A DNA stretch of 64,000 nucleotides from Oscillatoriales cyanobacterium USR001 (GTDB lineage Bacteria; Cyanobacteriota; Cyanobacteriia; Cyanobacteriales; Microcoleaceae), in the NCBI GenBank assembly GCA_001698425.1, contig MBRE01000022.1, positions 62,001 through 126,000 on the forward strand. The letters are read 5' to 3'. The notes beneath the pieces were generated by a model, which saw nothing but the letters and a program-made list of their open reading frames with translations, was not told the origin of the DNA and ran no database searches. Of the stretch, positions 52,116 through 61,343 are shown one piece after another (the stretch's first letter is position 1; every line of letters starts with the position of its first letter). Made by a program: the position numbers and the translations under genes.

Positions 52116-53018
52116 ATGACCGATACTGCATTAGAACGAATTTTAGCAATTAAATGGGAGCCGGACGATACTCGCGTTGACTCTCATATTGCCCTCTTGC
52201 GAGAATATCTGAGACGCGCTGCACTGTGGGCAAAAGCTTTAAATTGTATAGATGAATGGCCTTTTTTTGATGTGGCGACTCATCTCTATCCTTTAGAACC
52301 TAATGATGAGGCTAAGGTGGAAGAGCTTAATACTCATTTCATGCAGACACCATTTTATGTAGCGGGTATTATTGAGAAAACCTGCAAGTGGTTCATCCAA
52401 TGGGAGAGGGTGAAAAATTTACCGAAAATAAGTGAATTTACTTTACCTGAACCCTACGAACCGCTCATCAAAATGTATGAACGCGGTGGTATATTCTCTA
52501 CTGAACATGGGTTTTTTGATTTTGCTATTGGGGGCTTTCCCAGAGGTCAATGGCAGCAATATGACCAAACGATACCTTTGCTTGAACTAGACGCAAAAAC
52601 CCTAGATGAAATAGATATTTATGCGGACGATGCTTCAAAACTTGGCAAATTAATTGTTGTTAACAATATCAAACAAGGTGTAGAACATTGGAATAAATGG
52701 AGAGAGTACCACTATGTAGCAGAGCCAGATTTTAGGGGTGAAGATTTTAGTGGGAAAGATTTGAGTAATGCAAATCTCAACGGAGCGATTTTCGACAATG
52801 CTAACTTATCTCATGCAAATTTTCAACGTGCATTCCTTCATAGTGCCACATTTAATAATGCCAATTTAGAGGGTGCAAACTTTACAGAAGCTGACATAAC
52901 AGGAGCAGTTTTATCTGGAGCTATTAACCGTAATACTGCAAACTTTACCAATGCAATTAACCGTAAAGAAATTCAAGATTGCACTTCAAATGTCATCATA
53001 TCCCCACTTGGAGGTTAA
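52116..53018 (+). CDS. Pentapeptide-tailed protein, putative partner of upstream gene
   Basis: A 300-residue protein. The first ~205 residues form an unrecognised domain (ALWAKALNCIDEWPFFDVATHLYPLEP, quoted in part: IDEWPFFDVATHLYPLEP; GGIFSTEHGFFDFAIGGFPRGQW). Residues ~206-285 are A(N/D)LXX pentapeptide repeats (ANLNGAIFDNANLSHANF). The ATG at 52116 lies 2 bp after the upstream stop, so translation is probably coupled. The gene order fits toxin followed by immunity protein, but no family was recognised to confirm it. Confidence 0.6.
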   Translation: MTDTALERILAIKWEPDDTRVDSHIALLREYLRRAALWAKALNCIDEWPFFDVATHLYPLEPNDEAKVEELNTHFMQTPFYVAGIIEKTCKWFIQWERVKNLPKISEFTLPEPYEPLIKMYERGGIFSTEHGFFDFAIGGFPRGQWQQYDQTIPLLELDAKTLDEIDIYADDASKLGKLIVVNNIKQGVEHWNKWREYHYVAEPDFRGEDFSGKDLSNANLNGAIFDNANLSHANFQRAFLHSATFNNANLEGANFTEADITGAVLSGAINRNTANFTNAINRKEIQDCTSNVIISPLGG

Positions 53019-53182
53019 TTTTTTGGGAACTATCACTCGTAAATCAAAAACAAACTGTTTCTTTCGATACATTTCCCATATTCTGTACCAAAATGTGTAA
53101 ATTCTGTTAACTTTAGATTCAGAATTGAAAATTCAATCTACAATCTAAATCTTAGAAATCAAAAATTCCAAATTCAGGCACT

Positions 53183-54574
53183 ATGGTAGCATTAACACCC
53201 AATCCCAGCTTTAGTTTAACGATTCGTATTGAACTTCCCAACCGTGCCGGAATGTTGGCCAGCGTCACTCAGGCGATCGCATCTGTAGGTGGAAATCTCG
53301 GTCAAATCGATTTAATCGAGCAAAATCGCCACACTTCTATCCGCGAAATTAACGTTGATGCTTCCAGCACAGAGCACAATGAGGAAATTATTGATGCTGT
53401 CAAAGCACTACCAGAAATCAAGGTAATCAACATCTACGATCGCACATTTAATCTCCATCGTGGCGGTAAAATCACCATTGCCAGTAAAATTCCCCTCACT
53501 TCTCAATCCGATTTGGCAATGGCTTACACCCCCGGAGTAGGTAGAATTTGTACTGCGATTGCACAAGATCCCAGCCAAGTTTACCATCTCACCATTAAAC
53601 AAAATACTGTAGCAATTGTTACCGACGGTAGCGCAGTTTTAGGCTTAGGAAATCTCGGCGCGGCCGCTTCCATGCCAGTCATGGAAGGCAAAGCCATGCT
53701 ATTCAAAGAATTTGCTGGAATTGATGCCTTTCCTATCTGTTTAGCCACCCAAGATACTAACGAAATTATCCGTACAGTCCAGAATATTGCCCCAGTTTTT
53801 GGTGGTGTAAACCTGGAAGATATCGCCGCCCCCCGTTGTTTTGAAATTGAAGCCAAACTAAGAGAAACCTTAGATATTCCAGTGTTTCACGACGATCAAC
53901 ATGGCACAGCAATTGTCAGTTTAGCCGCCTTATTTAATGCCTTAAAAGTTGTCAGTAAATCAATGGATCAAATCCGCATTGTAATTAATGGTGCCGGTGC
54001 TGCGGGAGTCGCGATCGCTCGCCTATTACAAAAAGCCGGAGCCAAAAGCATCGTTATGTGCGACTCTAAAGGCATTCTCTCCAAAAATCGCACCGATTTA
54101 AACCCAGAAAAACTAGAATTTGCTGTAGAAAAATCCGGCTCGTTAGCCGGTGCAATTATCGGTGCTGATGTCTTTTTAGGCGTAAGTGCCCCCGGAGTTC
54201 TTACCCCAGAAATGGTGCGTTCAATGGCCAAAAATCCCATTGTTTTTGCAATGGCAAATCCTATTCCTGAAATTCAACCAGAATTGGTAGTTAATGATGT
54301 GGCTGTGATGGCAACGGGACGCAGCGACTACCCGAATCAAATCAATAATGTTTTAGCATTTCCCGGCGTATTTCGCGGTGCTTTAGATTGTCGTGCTTCT
54401 ACTATTACTACTACAATGTATCTCGAAGCAGCCCAGGCGATCGCCTCTTTAGTCTTGCCTTCTGACCTTGACAAAGAACACATTATTCCCTCAGTTTTTG
54501 ACAAGCGAGTAGTAAATGCCGTTGCTGGTGCTGTACAATTAGCTGCTCGGAATGAGGGGATTGCCCGCAGTTAA
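53183..54574 (+). CDS. NAD(P)-dependent malic enzyme with N-terminal ACT domain
   Basis: Oxidative decarboxylation of malate to pyruvate and CO2. An ACT domain (~10-85; IRIELPNRAGMLASVTQAIA) precedes the malic domain with TPGVGRI, MEGKAMLFKEFAGIDAFPI and the metal/catalytic HDDQHGTAIV, and a Rossmann NGAGAAGVAIARLL. The 463 residues match the short bacterial form with ACT, like the cyanobacterial enzyme (slr0721 type). ACT suggests amino-acid or similar allosteric control. A terminator follows. Confidence 0.93.
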   Translation: MVALTPNPSFSLTIRIELPNRAGMLASVTQAIASVGGNLGQIDLIEQNRHTSIREINVDASSTEHNEEIIDAVKALPEIKVINIYDRTFNLHRGGKITIASKIPLTSQSDLAMAYTPGVGRICTAIAQDPSQVYHLTIKQNTVAIVTDGSAVLGLGNLGAAASMPVMEGKAMLFKEFAGIDAFPICLATQDTNEIIRTVQNIAPVFGGVNLEDIAAPRCFEIEAKLRETLDIPVFHDDQHGTAIVSLAALFNALKVVSKSMDQIRIVINGAGAAGVAIARLLQKAGAKSIVMCDSKGILSKNRTDLNPEKLEFAVEKSGSLAGAIIGADVFLGVSAPGVLTPEMVRSMAKNPIVFAMANPIPEIQPELVVNDVAVMATGRSDYPNQINNVLAFPGVFRGALDCRASTITTTMYLEAAQAIASLVLPSDLDKEHIIPSVFDKRVVNAVAGAVQLAARNEGIARS

Positions 54575-54647
54575 TTTAAAGTTCTGTTAGGGGGCTATAA
54601 AAAATTTTAAACCCTTTCAGAAGGTAAAATTGAGGAAACATTATTAT

Positions 54648-54687
54648 AAAGATGGGGCTAGTTAAGAGTTTTCACCCATCTTTTTTT
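54648..54687 (+). terminator. Rho-independent terminator of malic enzyme gene
   Basis: AAAGATGGG (54648-54656) pairs with CCCATCTTT (54675-54683) around an 18-nt loop, followed by a T7 tract (54681-54687). It lies 74 bp after the stop codon. Confidence 0.75.
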
Positions 54688-54748
54688 GCGTCAAGTAAAG
54701 AGCGCTCTCTTTAAGATAGATGTTTAATCTAAGCGATCGCAAATTCAC

Positions 54749-54901
54749 TTAATTTACGAGTTTATAGATTTTAGATTCAATAATTTTTAAAGTTTCTTTT
54801 TGTTCACTCTCATCATCTAATTCTGACCAAGATTGAAATAATTGGTTGATTTTTTCTTGCCTTTTTTGATTTTGATTACCATTATTAAAATTATTATTCA
54901 C
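54749..54901 (-). CDS. Small hydrophilic hypothetical protein
   Basis: A frame of about 50 residues, Asn-rich at the start (NNNFNNGNQNQKRQEKINQL) and acidic helical at the end (FQSWSELDDESEQKETLKIIES). The ending resembles short cyanobacterial proteins of unknown role. The GTG at 54901 is a guess; the frame is open to 55015 through repeat-like DNA (WHYIGGGFGFG). Weak ribosome site. Confidence 0.35.
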   Translation of the reverse strand: MNNNFNNGNQNQKRQEKINQLFQSWSELDDESEQKETLKIIESKIYKLVN

Positions 54902-55042
54902 CTTTATTAGTTTAAGTTGGGATCGGGTGAGCTTTAATAAAAGACCCACCCTAATTATTCCGAAACCAAAACCTCCTCCAATGTAGTGCCAGCAGCTTGC
55001 TGGCTGGGTTAGCATGGTTTAAATTCAGAACAGCTTACTGAC

Positions 55043-55474
55043 TCAAACTACCCAGATGTCGTACTCCTCCCCCAACCTTCGTATAAGCGCCTCATCTGCA
55101 AATTGCTCTTCAGTCATATTTGCCATTTGCTCAAGATAATTCTCAAACCCCCCAGGACTGAATATCGTGATCAGTCGAGCCCCTTTTTCACTTATGACTT
55201 CATGGGTGACATTTGGCGGAATAGTTATCGTCATTCCACTCGAAGCAACAACAGTTTCATCTTTGAAATTGAAAGTCGCCTCACCATCAAGAATGTAGAA
55301 TATTTCCGTCATTTTCTTGTGGTAGTGCCACGCAAGATGGAATCCAGGTTTTAGGGTGTCTTCTACCATCGTTAAGCGTCCATCTGTACAATCGCAATTT
55401 GTTTTCACACAGATCCGATCGTTTGCCCAATCATAGCTTTTGCCACCACCTAATTCGATTATTTGTTGCTTCAT
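55043..55474 (-). CDS. Cupin domain protein
   Basis: A 143-residue single-domain cupin. Motif 1 is visible in HLAWHYHKKMTEIFYILDG (two His and a Glu as metal ligands) and motif 2 in ITIPPNVTHEVISEKG (His). Such proteins bind a divalent metal and act as isomerases, dioxygenases or sensors; substrate cannot be inferred. Four Cys/Asp residues near CVKTNCDCTDG are unusual. No operon partner is evident. Confidence 0.85.
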   Translation of the reverse strand: MKQQIIELGGGKSYDWANDRICVKTNCDCTDGRLTMVEDTLKPGFHLAWHYHKKMTEIFYILDGEATFNFKDETVVASSGMTITIPPNVTHEVISEKGARLITIFSPGGFENYLEQMANMTEEQFADEALIRRLGEEYDIWVV

Positions 55475-55545
55475 AAAAAATAGTTGGTAATTGGTAATTG
55501 GTCATTGGTCATTGGTAGGTATTTACCTAGCAATTAGGAAGTTAA

Positions 55546-55977
55546 TTAATCCGGTTGACGCTCAATAGTCGCCTCCATTGCGCTCGTCAGGTAATGGCCA
55601 GCCATCAAACCACTACATTGATAATATTTATTATCATTAACCCAGTGCAAAGTCTCAAAACCAGTACGACGTTGGCGCTCGTCTCCTAAAACCCAATAAC
55701 GTTGGATAATAGATTGAGGAGCAATCCAGCCTTCACCCTCAACTCTGCCAAGTTCGCTGTGTTGGAGGACAAAAGTAAACTGCCGTTCGTCGCTATCGAG
55801 ATGACCCCGGTACTGCAAAATAATCTCTTCGCGATCGCCTCCGGGAAACACAAGCTTTGTTACCATACTGAACCAATCTGTGCGGTTCCAGCTTACTAAA
55901 GTTTTCCCTTTGACCGTAATTGGCAATCCATTGCGCTCTATCCAACTGCCTTCGAGCGCCCATTGCCCTGATTCCAT
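55546..55977 (-). CDS. Cyanobacterial hypothetical, lipocalin-like
   Basis: A 143-residue beta-rich protein with a regular strand pattern (WALEGSWIERNG; KTLVSWNRTDWFSMVTKLVF; EIILQYRGHLDSDERQFTFVL; GRVEGEGWIAP), suggesting a small barrel. No catalytic motif. The ATG at 55977 is chosen; a GTG lies six codons upstream. Function unknown. Confidence 0.6.
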   Translation of the reverse strand: MESGQWALEGSWIERNGLPITVKGKTLVSWNRTDWFSMVTKLVFPGGDREEIILQYRGHLDSDERQFTFVLQHSELGRVEGEGWIAPQSIIQRYWVLGDERQRRTGFETLHWVNDNKYYQCSGLMAGHYLTSAMEATIERQPD

Positions 55978-56071
55978 TAAAAAGGTATGAGCCACAATAT
56001 CCTATGCTTTTCGTGCTGGCTACAAAGCTGATGCAACAAATAACCAAGGTCTCCCTTGAAATTCTATGCTA

Positions 56072-57307
56072 TCACGCCTGATTGTACTGACAATTATTAA
56101 TTTCTCCTAAAAGTACGCTGGCAAATGCGCCTGTAACTTCTGGGAGATTACCTGGAACTCCACAACTACGCCAATAAGCTAACACCGCAAAGGCGATCGC
56201 TTCTTTGAAATCTGCATTCAACCCCGCTTCTGAGGTTGTCAACACTTCCGCAGGCGCTAACTGAGCTTGCAACCTTTCTTTTAAATATAGATTACGACTA
56301 CCTCCTCCACACAACAAAACTTGATCTGGGATCTGTGGTAAAAAGTTACGGTAACTATGAGCAATGGAAACCGCAGTTAATTCCACTAAAGTAGCCAACA
56401 AATCGGCCGGAGTCAAATTTTCGCTTTTTGCTTCAGCGAGACACCCCTGAAAATAATCCCAGCCAAATAATTCTCTACCGGTAGATTTAGGCGGTCGTTG
56501 CAGGAAAAACTCTTGCTGTAACCATTGATCTACTAAAGCTAAACAGGGAGTGCCACTTTTTGCCCAAGCTCCATCTCGATCGTAAGTTTTTGTGCCACCA
56601 GAAAAGTGCTCTACTGCCAAATCTAACAAACTATTTCCAGGTCCAGTATCCCATCCCAAAATACCCGATCCCCACTCTGGGCTTCTGGGATTTATTTCCC
56701 CTTCTTTTTCTTCACTCTTTTTTGGCGGTAAATAAGTGACATTGCCAATACCTCCCAAATTTTGCACGCACCGATTATAGGTAGGATGACGCAATAAATA
56801 AGCATCAACAATTGATACTAATGGTGCTCCTTGACCACCCGCCGCAATATCAGCGACTCGAAAATTACTTACAGTAGTAATTCCTGTTAAATAAGCAATT
56901 AAAGCCCCGCGTCCTAGTTGCAAGCTATAACCTAAAGTATTTTGAGTTTCAAGTCTTAATTCGGTGGTAATTTCTTTTGTTGTTTGGTGATTTTTGGGCG
57001 GCCGATGATAGACTGTTTGACCGTGTGAGCCAATTAGTTCTGCTTTACCATACTTATCTTGAATTGTCAATGCTGCCTGGGAAAATTCGATCGCGATCGC
57101 ATCATCTAACTGAGCTAGTTCTGCCATATTCAGAGAACTTCCGCTACAAACTGCCAAGATTTGCGATCGCAAATCCGCCGGATATGGGTAAGTAATTCCT
57201 CCCACAAGTTCGACTTTTAAATCCCTTTTTGTCCCCGAAATATCTACCAATGCAGCATCAATACCATCTACAGAAGTGCCGCTAATTAAACCGATTGCGC
57301 GAACCAT
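56072..57307 (-). CDS. anmK: Anhydro-N-acetylmuramic acid kinase
   Basis: Peptidoglycan-recycling kinase that opens 1,6-anhydro-MurNAc and phosphorylates it to MurNAc-6-P. The N terminus [20 protein letters not shown] and the motifs [35 protein letters not shown] and LLCGGGSRN are diagnostic. The 411 residues are somewhat long for the family because of an insertion [20 protein letters not shown]. The untranslated leader is a 17-copy GTTATTT array (on the plus strand) that ends five bases before the start codon. Confidence 0.93.
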   Translation of the reverse strand: MVRAIGLISGTSVDGIDAALVDISGTKRDLKVELVGGITYPYPADLRSQILAVCSGSSLNMAELAQLDDAIAIEFSQAALTIQDKYGKAELIGSHGQTVYHRPPKNHQTTKEITTELRLETQNTLGYSLQLGRGALIAYLTGITTVSNFRVADIAAGGQGAPLVSIVDAYLLRHPTYNRCVQNLGGIGNVTYLPPKKSEEKEGEINPRSPEWGSGILGWDTGPGNSLLDLAVEHFSGGTKTYDRDGAWAKSGTPCLALVDQWLQQEFFLQRPPKSTGRELFGWDYFQGCLAEAKSENLTPADLLATLVELTAVSIAHSYRNFLPQIPDQVLLCGGGSRNLYLKERLQAQLAPAEVLTTSEAGLNADFKEAIAFAVLAYWRSCGVPGNLPEVTGAFASVLLGEINNCQYNQA

Positions 57308-57311
57308 AGTT

Positions 57312-57436
57312 GTTATTTGTTATTTGTTATTTGTTATTTGTTATTTGTTATTTGTTATTTGTTATTTGTTATTTGTTATTTGTTATTTGTTATTTGTTAT
57401 TTGTTATTTGTTATTTGTTATTTGTTATTTGTTATC
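57312..57436. repeat. Heptamer array GTTATTT x17
   Basis: Seventeen perfect GTTATTT units (57312-57430) end in GTTATC. The array lies directly upstream of anmK (read on the minus strand as AAATAAC). Perfect copies indicate recent expansion or homogenisation. Confidence 0.95.
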
Positions 57437-57497
57437 GGGGCGGGTTTTTGAAGATTTTGTCGAATTGCGGTGATTGTTGGCGAACCCGCCCCTACCC
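57436..57497. repeat. GGGGCGGG-family hairpin
   Basis: CGGGGCGGGTTT (57436-57447) and GGCGAACCCGCCCCTA (57480-57495) form an imperfect stem of the same family as 16230-16420 and 18401-18534. Confidence 0.55.
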
Positions 57498-57530
57498 AAA
57501 CTGTTGCAAACTTTTTTAGAAATGGTATAA

Positions 57531-57575
57531 CAACTAACAACTAACAACTAACAACTAACAACTAACAACTAACAA
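57531..57575. repeat. Heptamer array CAACTAA x6
   Basis: About six perfect CAACTAA units lie a few bases beyond the stop codon of the PP2C gene. Together with the GTTATTT array and the intervening hairpin they fill the whole anmK-PP2C gap. Confidence 0.85.
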
Positions 57576-57582
57576 TTAACCA

Positions 57583-58317
57583 TTATTTAAGTAAATCAAA
57601 GGCCACAATCACCACCGTAATATTATCGCGACCACCCTTTTCCTTAGCAGCATCCACCAAAGTCGTCGCCGCCATTTCACAAGCCCGAATTGATTTCAAA
57701 GGCGAAGCAATTAAGGCATCCGAAAGTTCCTCCGTCAAACCATCACTACATAACAGTAAGCGATCGCCTGGTTGCACATCCATCGGTGCAATATCAATAT
57801 CGCCCAAATCTTCACGGCCCAAACACTGGGACAAAACGTGCCGCCAAGGATGAACCTTAGCCTGTTCGGGAGTCAAAGCATTTCTCTTCACCGCCTGAGC
57901 CACCCAAGTCTGATCCTCAGTAATTTGCACAAAATCAGCACCCCTAAGCCGATACAAGCGAGAATCACCAATATTCGCACACCAGGGTTTTCCCTCATCT
58001 CGAAAAATAGCTGCTACTGCCGTAGTTCCCATATCGGAGCGTTCTGGATGACCTTGCTGATCCTCTAAAATTGCCTGATTAGCCGCTAAAAAAGCCTTAT
58101 GCAGCAATTCTGGAGTTTCCAGGGGATCGTTCCAATGTTTATTAAAATATAGCTGTATTGCCTGAGTAGCCAGCTTACTAGCTTCCTGGCCGCCCGCGTG
58201 TCCTCCCATACCATCAGCCACTATGAAGAATCGCCCCTCCGGGTCGATATGATAAGAGTCTTGATTGACGGCACGAACCAGTCCCGTGTCCGTCTTACCT
58301 GCGAAAGAGCGTTTCAT
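57583..58317 (-). CDS. PP2C-type Ser/Thr protein phosphatase
   Basis: A 244-residue metal-dependent phosphatase with the full bacterial PP2C motif set: AVNQDSYHID, VADGMGGHAGG (metal Asp), GTTAVAAIF, ANIGDSRLYRL, LLLCSDGLTEEL and GGRDNITVVIV. It would reverse phosphorylation by Hanks-type kinases such as the large hybrid kinase elsewhere in the window, though no direct link is shown. Confidence 0.93.
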   Translation of the reverse strand: MKRSFAGKTDTGLVRAVNQDSYHIDPEGRFFIVADGMGGHAGGQEASKLATQAIQLYFNKHWNDPLETPELLHKAFLAANQAILEDQQGHPERSDMGTTAVAAIFRDEGKPWCANIGDSRLYRLRGADFVQITEDQTWVAQAVKRNALTPEQAKVHPWRHVLSQCLGREDLGDIDIAPMDVQPGDRLLLCSDGLTEELSDALIASPLKSIRACEMAATTLVDAAKEKGGRDNITVVIVAFDLLK

Positions 58318-58594
58318 AGATTGGCAATGGAAATCATAAAACTGAAAAATGAGCTTGACAGGTAAAATTTTAAGCCCTGCCTACTCAATTATAAATTGTA
58401 GATGTCATTATTTCCAAATTCTCTTTTGCTTGCAGCGACAAGTCTCACGGATTGGTTTTCGACCACCAGGTTTCCCTGCCAATGACCAGATTTCTTCGCC
58501 AATTTTTCAGGATGTTGGTAGCTTGAGAACCTTGTCCTGTAAAGCTTTTGGGTATATTTGTCACCCCCTGAAGGACAGTTGTGTAAGTCCTATT

Positions 58595-58702
58595 TCAGTC
58601 ATCATAGTGAAATCGACAACTCAAAATGATGATTTCAGTGTCAGTCACTGCATACACTAAACGATGCTCATCCGTAATTCGTCGCGACCAATATCCGCTC
58701 AG
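58595..58702 (-). pseudogene. Truncated YoeB/Txe-type toxin, C-terminal fragment
   Basis: The frame reads [19 protein letters not shown] and continues to [10 protein letters not shown] and a stop. This is the C-terminal third of YoeB-family mRNA endoribonucleases, including the catalytic His/Arg/Tyr region. No N-terminal part exists: upstream in the same frame are stops and then the antitoxin gene, whose stop overlaps the fragment by four bases. The toxin is therefore inactivated by an internal deletion. Confidence 0.75.
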
Positions 58703-58992
58703 TAGGAGCGAATGTTATATTCTTCATTCCATTCCTCAAGCGTAAAACTGACCAGGTTGGTCTTTGTTTCGAGGTTTTGAATAGCCGTCATTAAGTGGTA
58801 ACGATTGGCTTCTGTAGACAGCAAATATTCTGTCGCATCTTGAGAAATAGATTGGTTTGTATTTGTCTCAATACCATCTTGCTCAACTAAAACAATCACT
58901 TCAACAACCGTTCCTTCTGCTAACTCAGAAGTTTGAATCTCGATTTTGCCATCCTTGCCAACGACCACTTGCTGTTTAATGCCACTTAACAC
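58699..58992 (-). CDS. YefM/Phd-like antitoxin
   Basis: A 97-residue cyanobacterial antitoxin. The N-terminal [20 protein letters not shown] (AbrB-like strand pair), [12 protein letters not shown] and C-terminal helical [22 protein letters not shown] resemble the partners of YoeB toxins. GTG start with GAGGG nine bases upstream. Its normal cognate toxin follows as a fragment, so the antitoxin is an orphan here, or its tail was altered by the same deletion. Confidence 0.75.
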   Translation of the reverse strand: MLSGIKQQVVVGKDGKIEIQTSELAEGTVVEVIVLVEQDGIETNTNQSISQDATEYLLSTEANRYHLMTAIQNLETKTNLVSFTLEEWNEEYNIRSY

Positions 58993-59073
58993 GATCGAAC
59001 CCTCATGGTGTTAGATATCAAATTACCCCCTAATCTCCTTACGCTTAAAATTTTAGACCGGGGGAATGTCAAT

Positions 59074-60921
59074 TTAAGATATTCGTTCGACTCGATCGAT
59101 TCGATCGAGCCTGCGGAGTTGTCGCCACAAAATAAAACCCATACCCACAGCCAACAAACTCACTAGAACTGCTAACCAGATGCGATCGAAGACAAACAAA
59201 ATTGTCGCGGATAAAATAAAAGTCCCGAATAGCAGAGTGTAGTTAGTTGCCATCTGTACGATACTCAATCTGCGTAATAGTCGATCGGTTTCCGAGGCGC
59301 GGACACGGACACGAATATCACCTTGATCTAATTTATCAATAGTTTCCTCAATCCGGCGAGGTAAACCCAAGGCGGTTGAACTTACCTGAGCAGCTTGGCG
59401 GCCAAGCTCATTAAAAATGCTACTGGTTGTATCTTGGGGATTTCCACTTTTCATCAGTTCCATAGCAAATGGCTGTGCCACCTCCATAAAATTGAACTTC
59501 GGGTCTAAACCTCTACCGACTCCTTCAATGGTTGAAAAAGCTCGCATGACAAAGGTAAAAGTTGCAGGAAAGCGAAAGGGTTGATCGTAGGCTATTTCAT
59601 AGAGATCGTCGGTAATTTTAGTTACAGATTGAGCCTCGAAAGGCTTATCCATAAAGTTATCCAGCATGAACTGGATCGATCGCCGCACGGGTCCCATATC
59701 GCCTGTAGGTACTAATGCTCCTAAGTTAATTAAGGAGTCAATAATCCTTTGTCCATCTTTAGAAGCAATGCCGTAGAGAGTTTCCATTAGTCCTTCTCGG
59801 ACGTTAGCTTCAATGATTCCCATCATGCCAAAGTCATAGAAAATTAGCCCTCCTTGGGCGCTGACGGCGATATTTCCGGGGTGAGGATCGGCGTGGAAAA
59901 AGCCATCATTAAGTAACTGTTGCAGATAGGCTTTAGCTCCCATTTGGGCGATCGCGGAACGATCTAATCCGGCGGCTTCTAAGGCCTCATAGTTACTAAT
60001 TTTAATCCCTGGCAAATATTCTAAAGTCAACACTCGCGGAGCGGCATATCGCCAGTAAACTCGCGGTACTTGTACCCAATCAAAGGCACGAAAATTCCGG
60101 CGAAAAGTATCAGCATTTCTGCCTTCATTGAGATAGTCAATTTCTAGCCACAAAATGCGACAACATTCCTCATAAATTCCCATCCAATCGCGGCCGCGTC
60201 CCCATTTCGGATGGTTTTGAAAATAACGGGCAATTCCTTTAAGAATTTCTAGGTCAATTTCAAACAGTTTCCGCAATCCAGGGCGCTGTACTTTTACTAC
60301 AACTTCTTGACCAGAATGGAGTTGAGCTTTGTGGACTTGACCTAAACTGGCGGCGGCCAAAGGTATGGCATCGAAGTTCTGGAAAAGTTCTGTAATTGGC
60401 CGACCTAAATCTTGTTGGACGATCGTTTCTACCTGCTCGAAACTAAAAGCAGGAACTCGATCTTGCAGTTGGGAAAGTTCCTCGACGTATTCTGTGGGAA
60501 ATAAATCCGCCCGCGTCGAGAATAATTGCCCGACTTTAATAAAGGTTGGCCCTAGATCCAGAAGTCTTTCTCGCACCCAGGCTGCTTGTATGCGTCGTCT
60601 GGTGTTTTTCTTTTCTTCAGTAACACCTTGCCGATAGCTCCAATCTTTGCTGTCTAGCCATAGCCAACTTAGCCAGGTTAAAACAAAGGCCCAAATGTCG
60701 ATGAAGCGGCGGTTACGAGAGTAGTTTTCTCGATTCCAGCGGTAGGATTTATTCCGATCTGGTTTGCCGGCAATTTTGGGATCTAGGTTAATGCCAGCAC
60801 GCTTCGCGCTGCGCTTGTGGATCGGGTCGTCATCAAAGAGAGCAGACACTTGGGTTTCCAAATTGGTTTTTTCAGTTTGTTGACCAATAATGACTCTACT
60901 ACAAACGGCTGCGGTAGGCAT
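59074..60921 (-). CDS. ABC1/AarF-UbiB family protein kinase-like
   Basis: A 615-residue atypical kinase. Family motifs are intact: FIKVGQLFSTR (KxGQ), AAASLGQVHKA (Ala-rich loop), HADPHPGN (catalytic loop) and YDFGMMG (DFG). Two hydrophobic helices at the C terminus (YTLLFGTFILSATILFVF and AVLVSLLAVGMGFILW) anchor it. Members are linked to quinone/prenyl-lipid metabolism in cyanobacteria and plastids. The ATG at 60921 is chosen; a TTG lies eight codons upstream. It overlaps the previous gene by about 23 bp. Confidence 0.9.
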   Translation of the reverse strand: MPTAAVCSRVIIGQQTEKTNLETQVSALFDDDPIHKRSAKRAGINLDPKIAGKPDRNKSYRWNRENYSRNRRFIDIWAFVLTWLSWLWLDSKDWSYRQGVTEEKKNTRRRIQAAWVRERLLDLGPTFIKVGQLFSTRADLFPTEYVEELSQLQDRVPAFSFEQVETIVQQDLGRPITELFQNFDAIPLAAASLGQVHKAQLHSGQEVVVKVQRPGLRKLFEIDLEILKGIARYFQNHPKWGRGRDWMGIYEECCRILWLEIDYLNEGRNADTFRRNFRAFDWVQVPRVYWRYAAPRVLTLEYLPGIKISNYEALEAAGLDRSAIAQMGAKAYLQQLLNDGFFHADPHPGNIAVSAQGGLIFYDFGMMGIIEANVREGLMETLYGIASKDGQRIIDSLINLGALVPTGDMGPVRRSIQFMLDNFMDKPFEAQSVTKITDDLYEIAYDQPFRFPATFTFVMRAFSTIEGVGRGLDPKFNFMEVAQPFAMELMKSGNPQDTTSSIFNELGRQAAQVSSTALGLPRRIEETIDKLDQGDIRVRVRASETDRLLRRLSIVQMATNYTLLFGTFILSATILFVFDRIWLAVLVSLLAVGMGFILWRQLRRLDRIDRVERIS

Positions 60922-61222
60922 TGAGTTCGGATCTAACGAGGGCAATTTCTGCCCTGAGTTGGTCGATGGTTGCTTGTAAGTCGGCTGGGGGTTGGGAGTC
61001 TATGTCTGCGATCGGGCTTTCCCGCGTTTGCATGACTGCGGCGGTTTCTTTGTTGGCTCGTTCTTCGATGCGCTCGTAGAATTGCCGTAGGCGATCGCGT
61101 TGTTCGGCATCAAATTTACCAAGCTCGGCGAGGGCACCGGTTAATGCACTCTCTAGTTGCTCGTAGAGTGCTTCTGCAACTGCTCTGCCGACAAAAAAGG
61201 CATGAACTGGGGGTTTACTCAT
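60899..61222 (-). CDS. Thylakoid-associated-type small protein (DUF6825-like)
   Basis: The 107-residue helical, acidic protein begins KPPVHAFFVGRAVAEALYEQLE, continues TGALAELGKFDAEQRDRLRQFYERIEERA, and ends in a coiled coil (LQATIDQLRAEIALVRSELN). It resembles the conserved cyanobacterial protein annotated as thylakoid-associated (slr0729 type); the name is recollection rather than proof. It overlaps the downstream ABC1 gene, so the two are probably translated together. Confidence 0.7.
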   Translation of the reverse strand: MSKPPVHAFFVGRAVAEALYEQLESALTGALAELGKFDAEQRDRLRQFYERIEERANKETAAVMQTRESPIADIDSQPPADLQATIDQLRAEIALVRSELNAYRSRL

Positions 61223-61343
61223 TTTTACTTAGGGCTTTCTCGCTTGCTTTTTGAGCTTGACATTCCCAGACACTACTGGGACAAGTTTAAATATAGCACG
61301 CTCTTCTGAATTTGGTAACTGTTAACTTTTAACTCTTTCTTCT

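Noticed and set aside
57276-57519. Two overlapping frames of repeated LFVICYL peptides that look like hydrophobic membrane proteins
   Set aside because: They are translations of the GTTATTT heptamer array and its flank; no gene-like sequence outside the array.
58349-58660. Plus-strand frame of 103 codons near the PP2C gene
   Set aside because: Overlaps the truncated toxin antisense, has no ribosome site and no recognisable domain.
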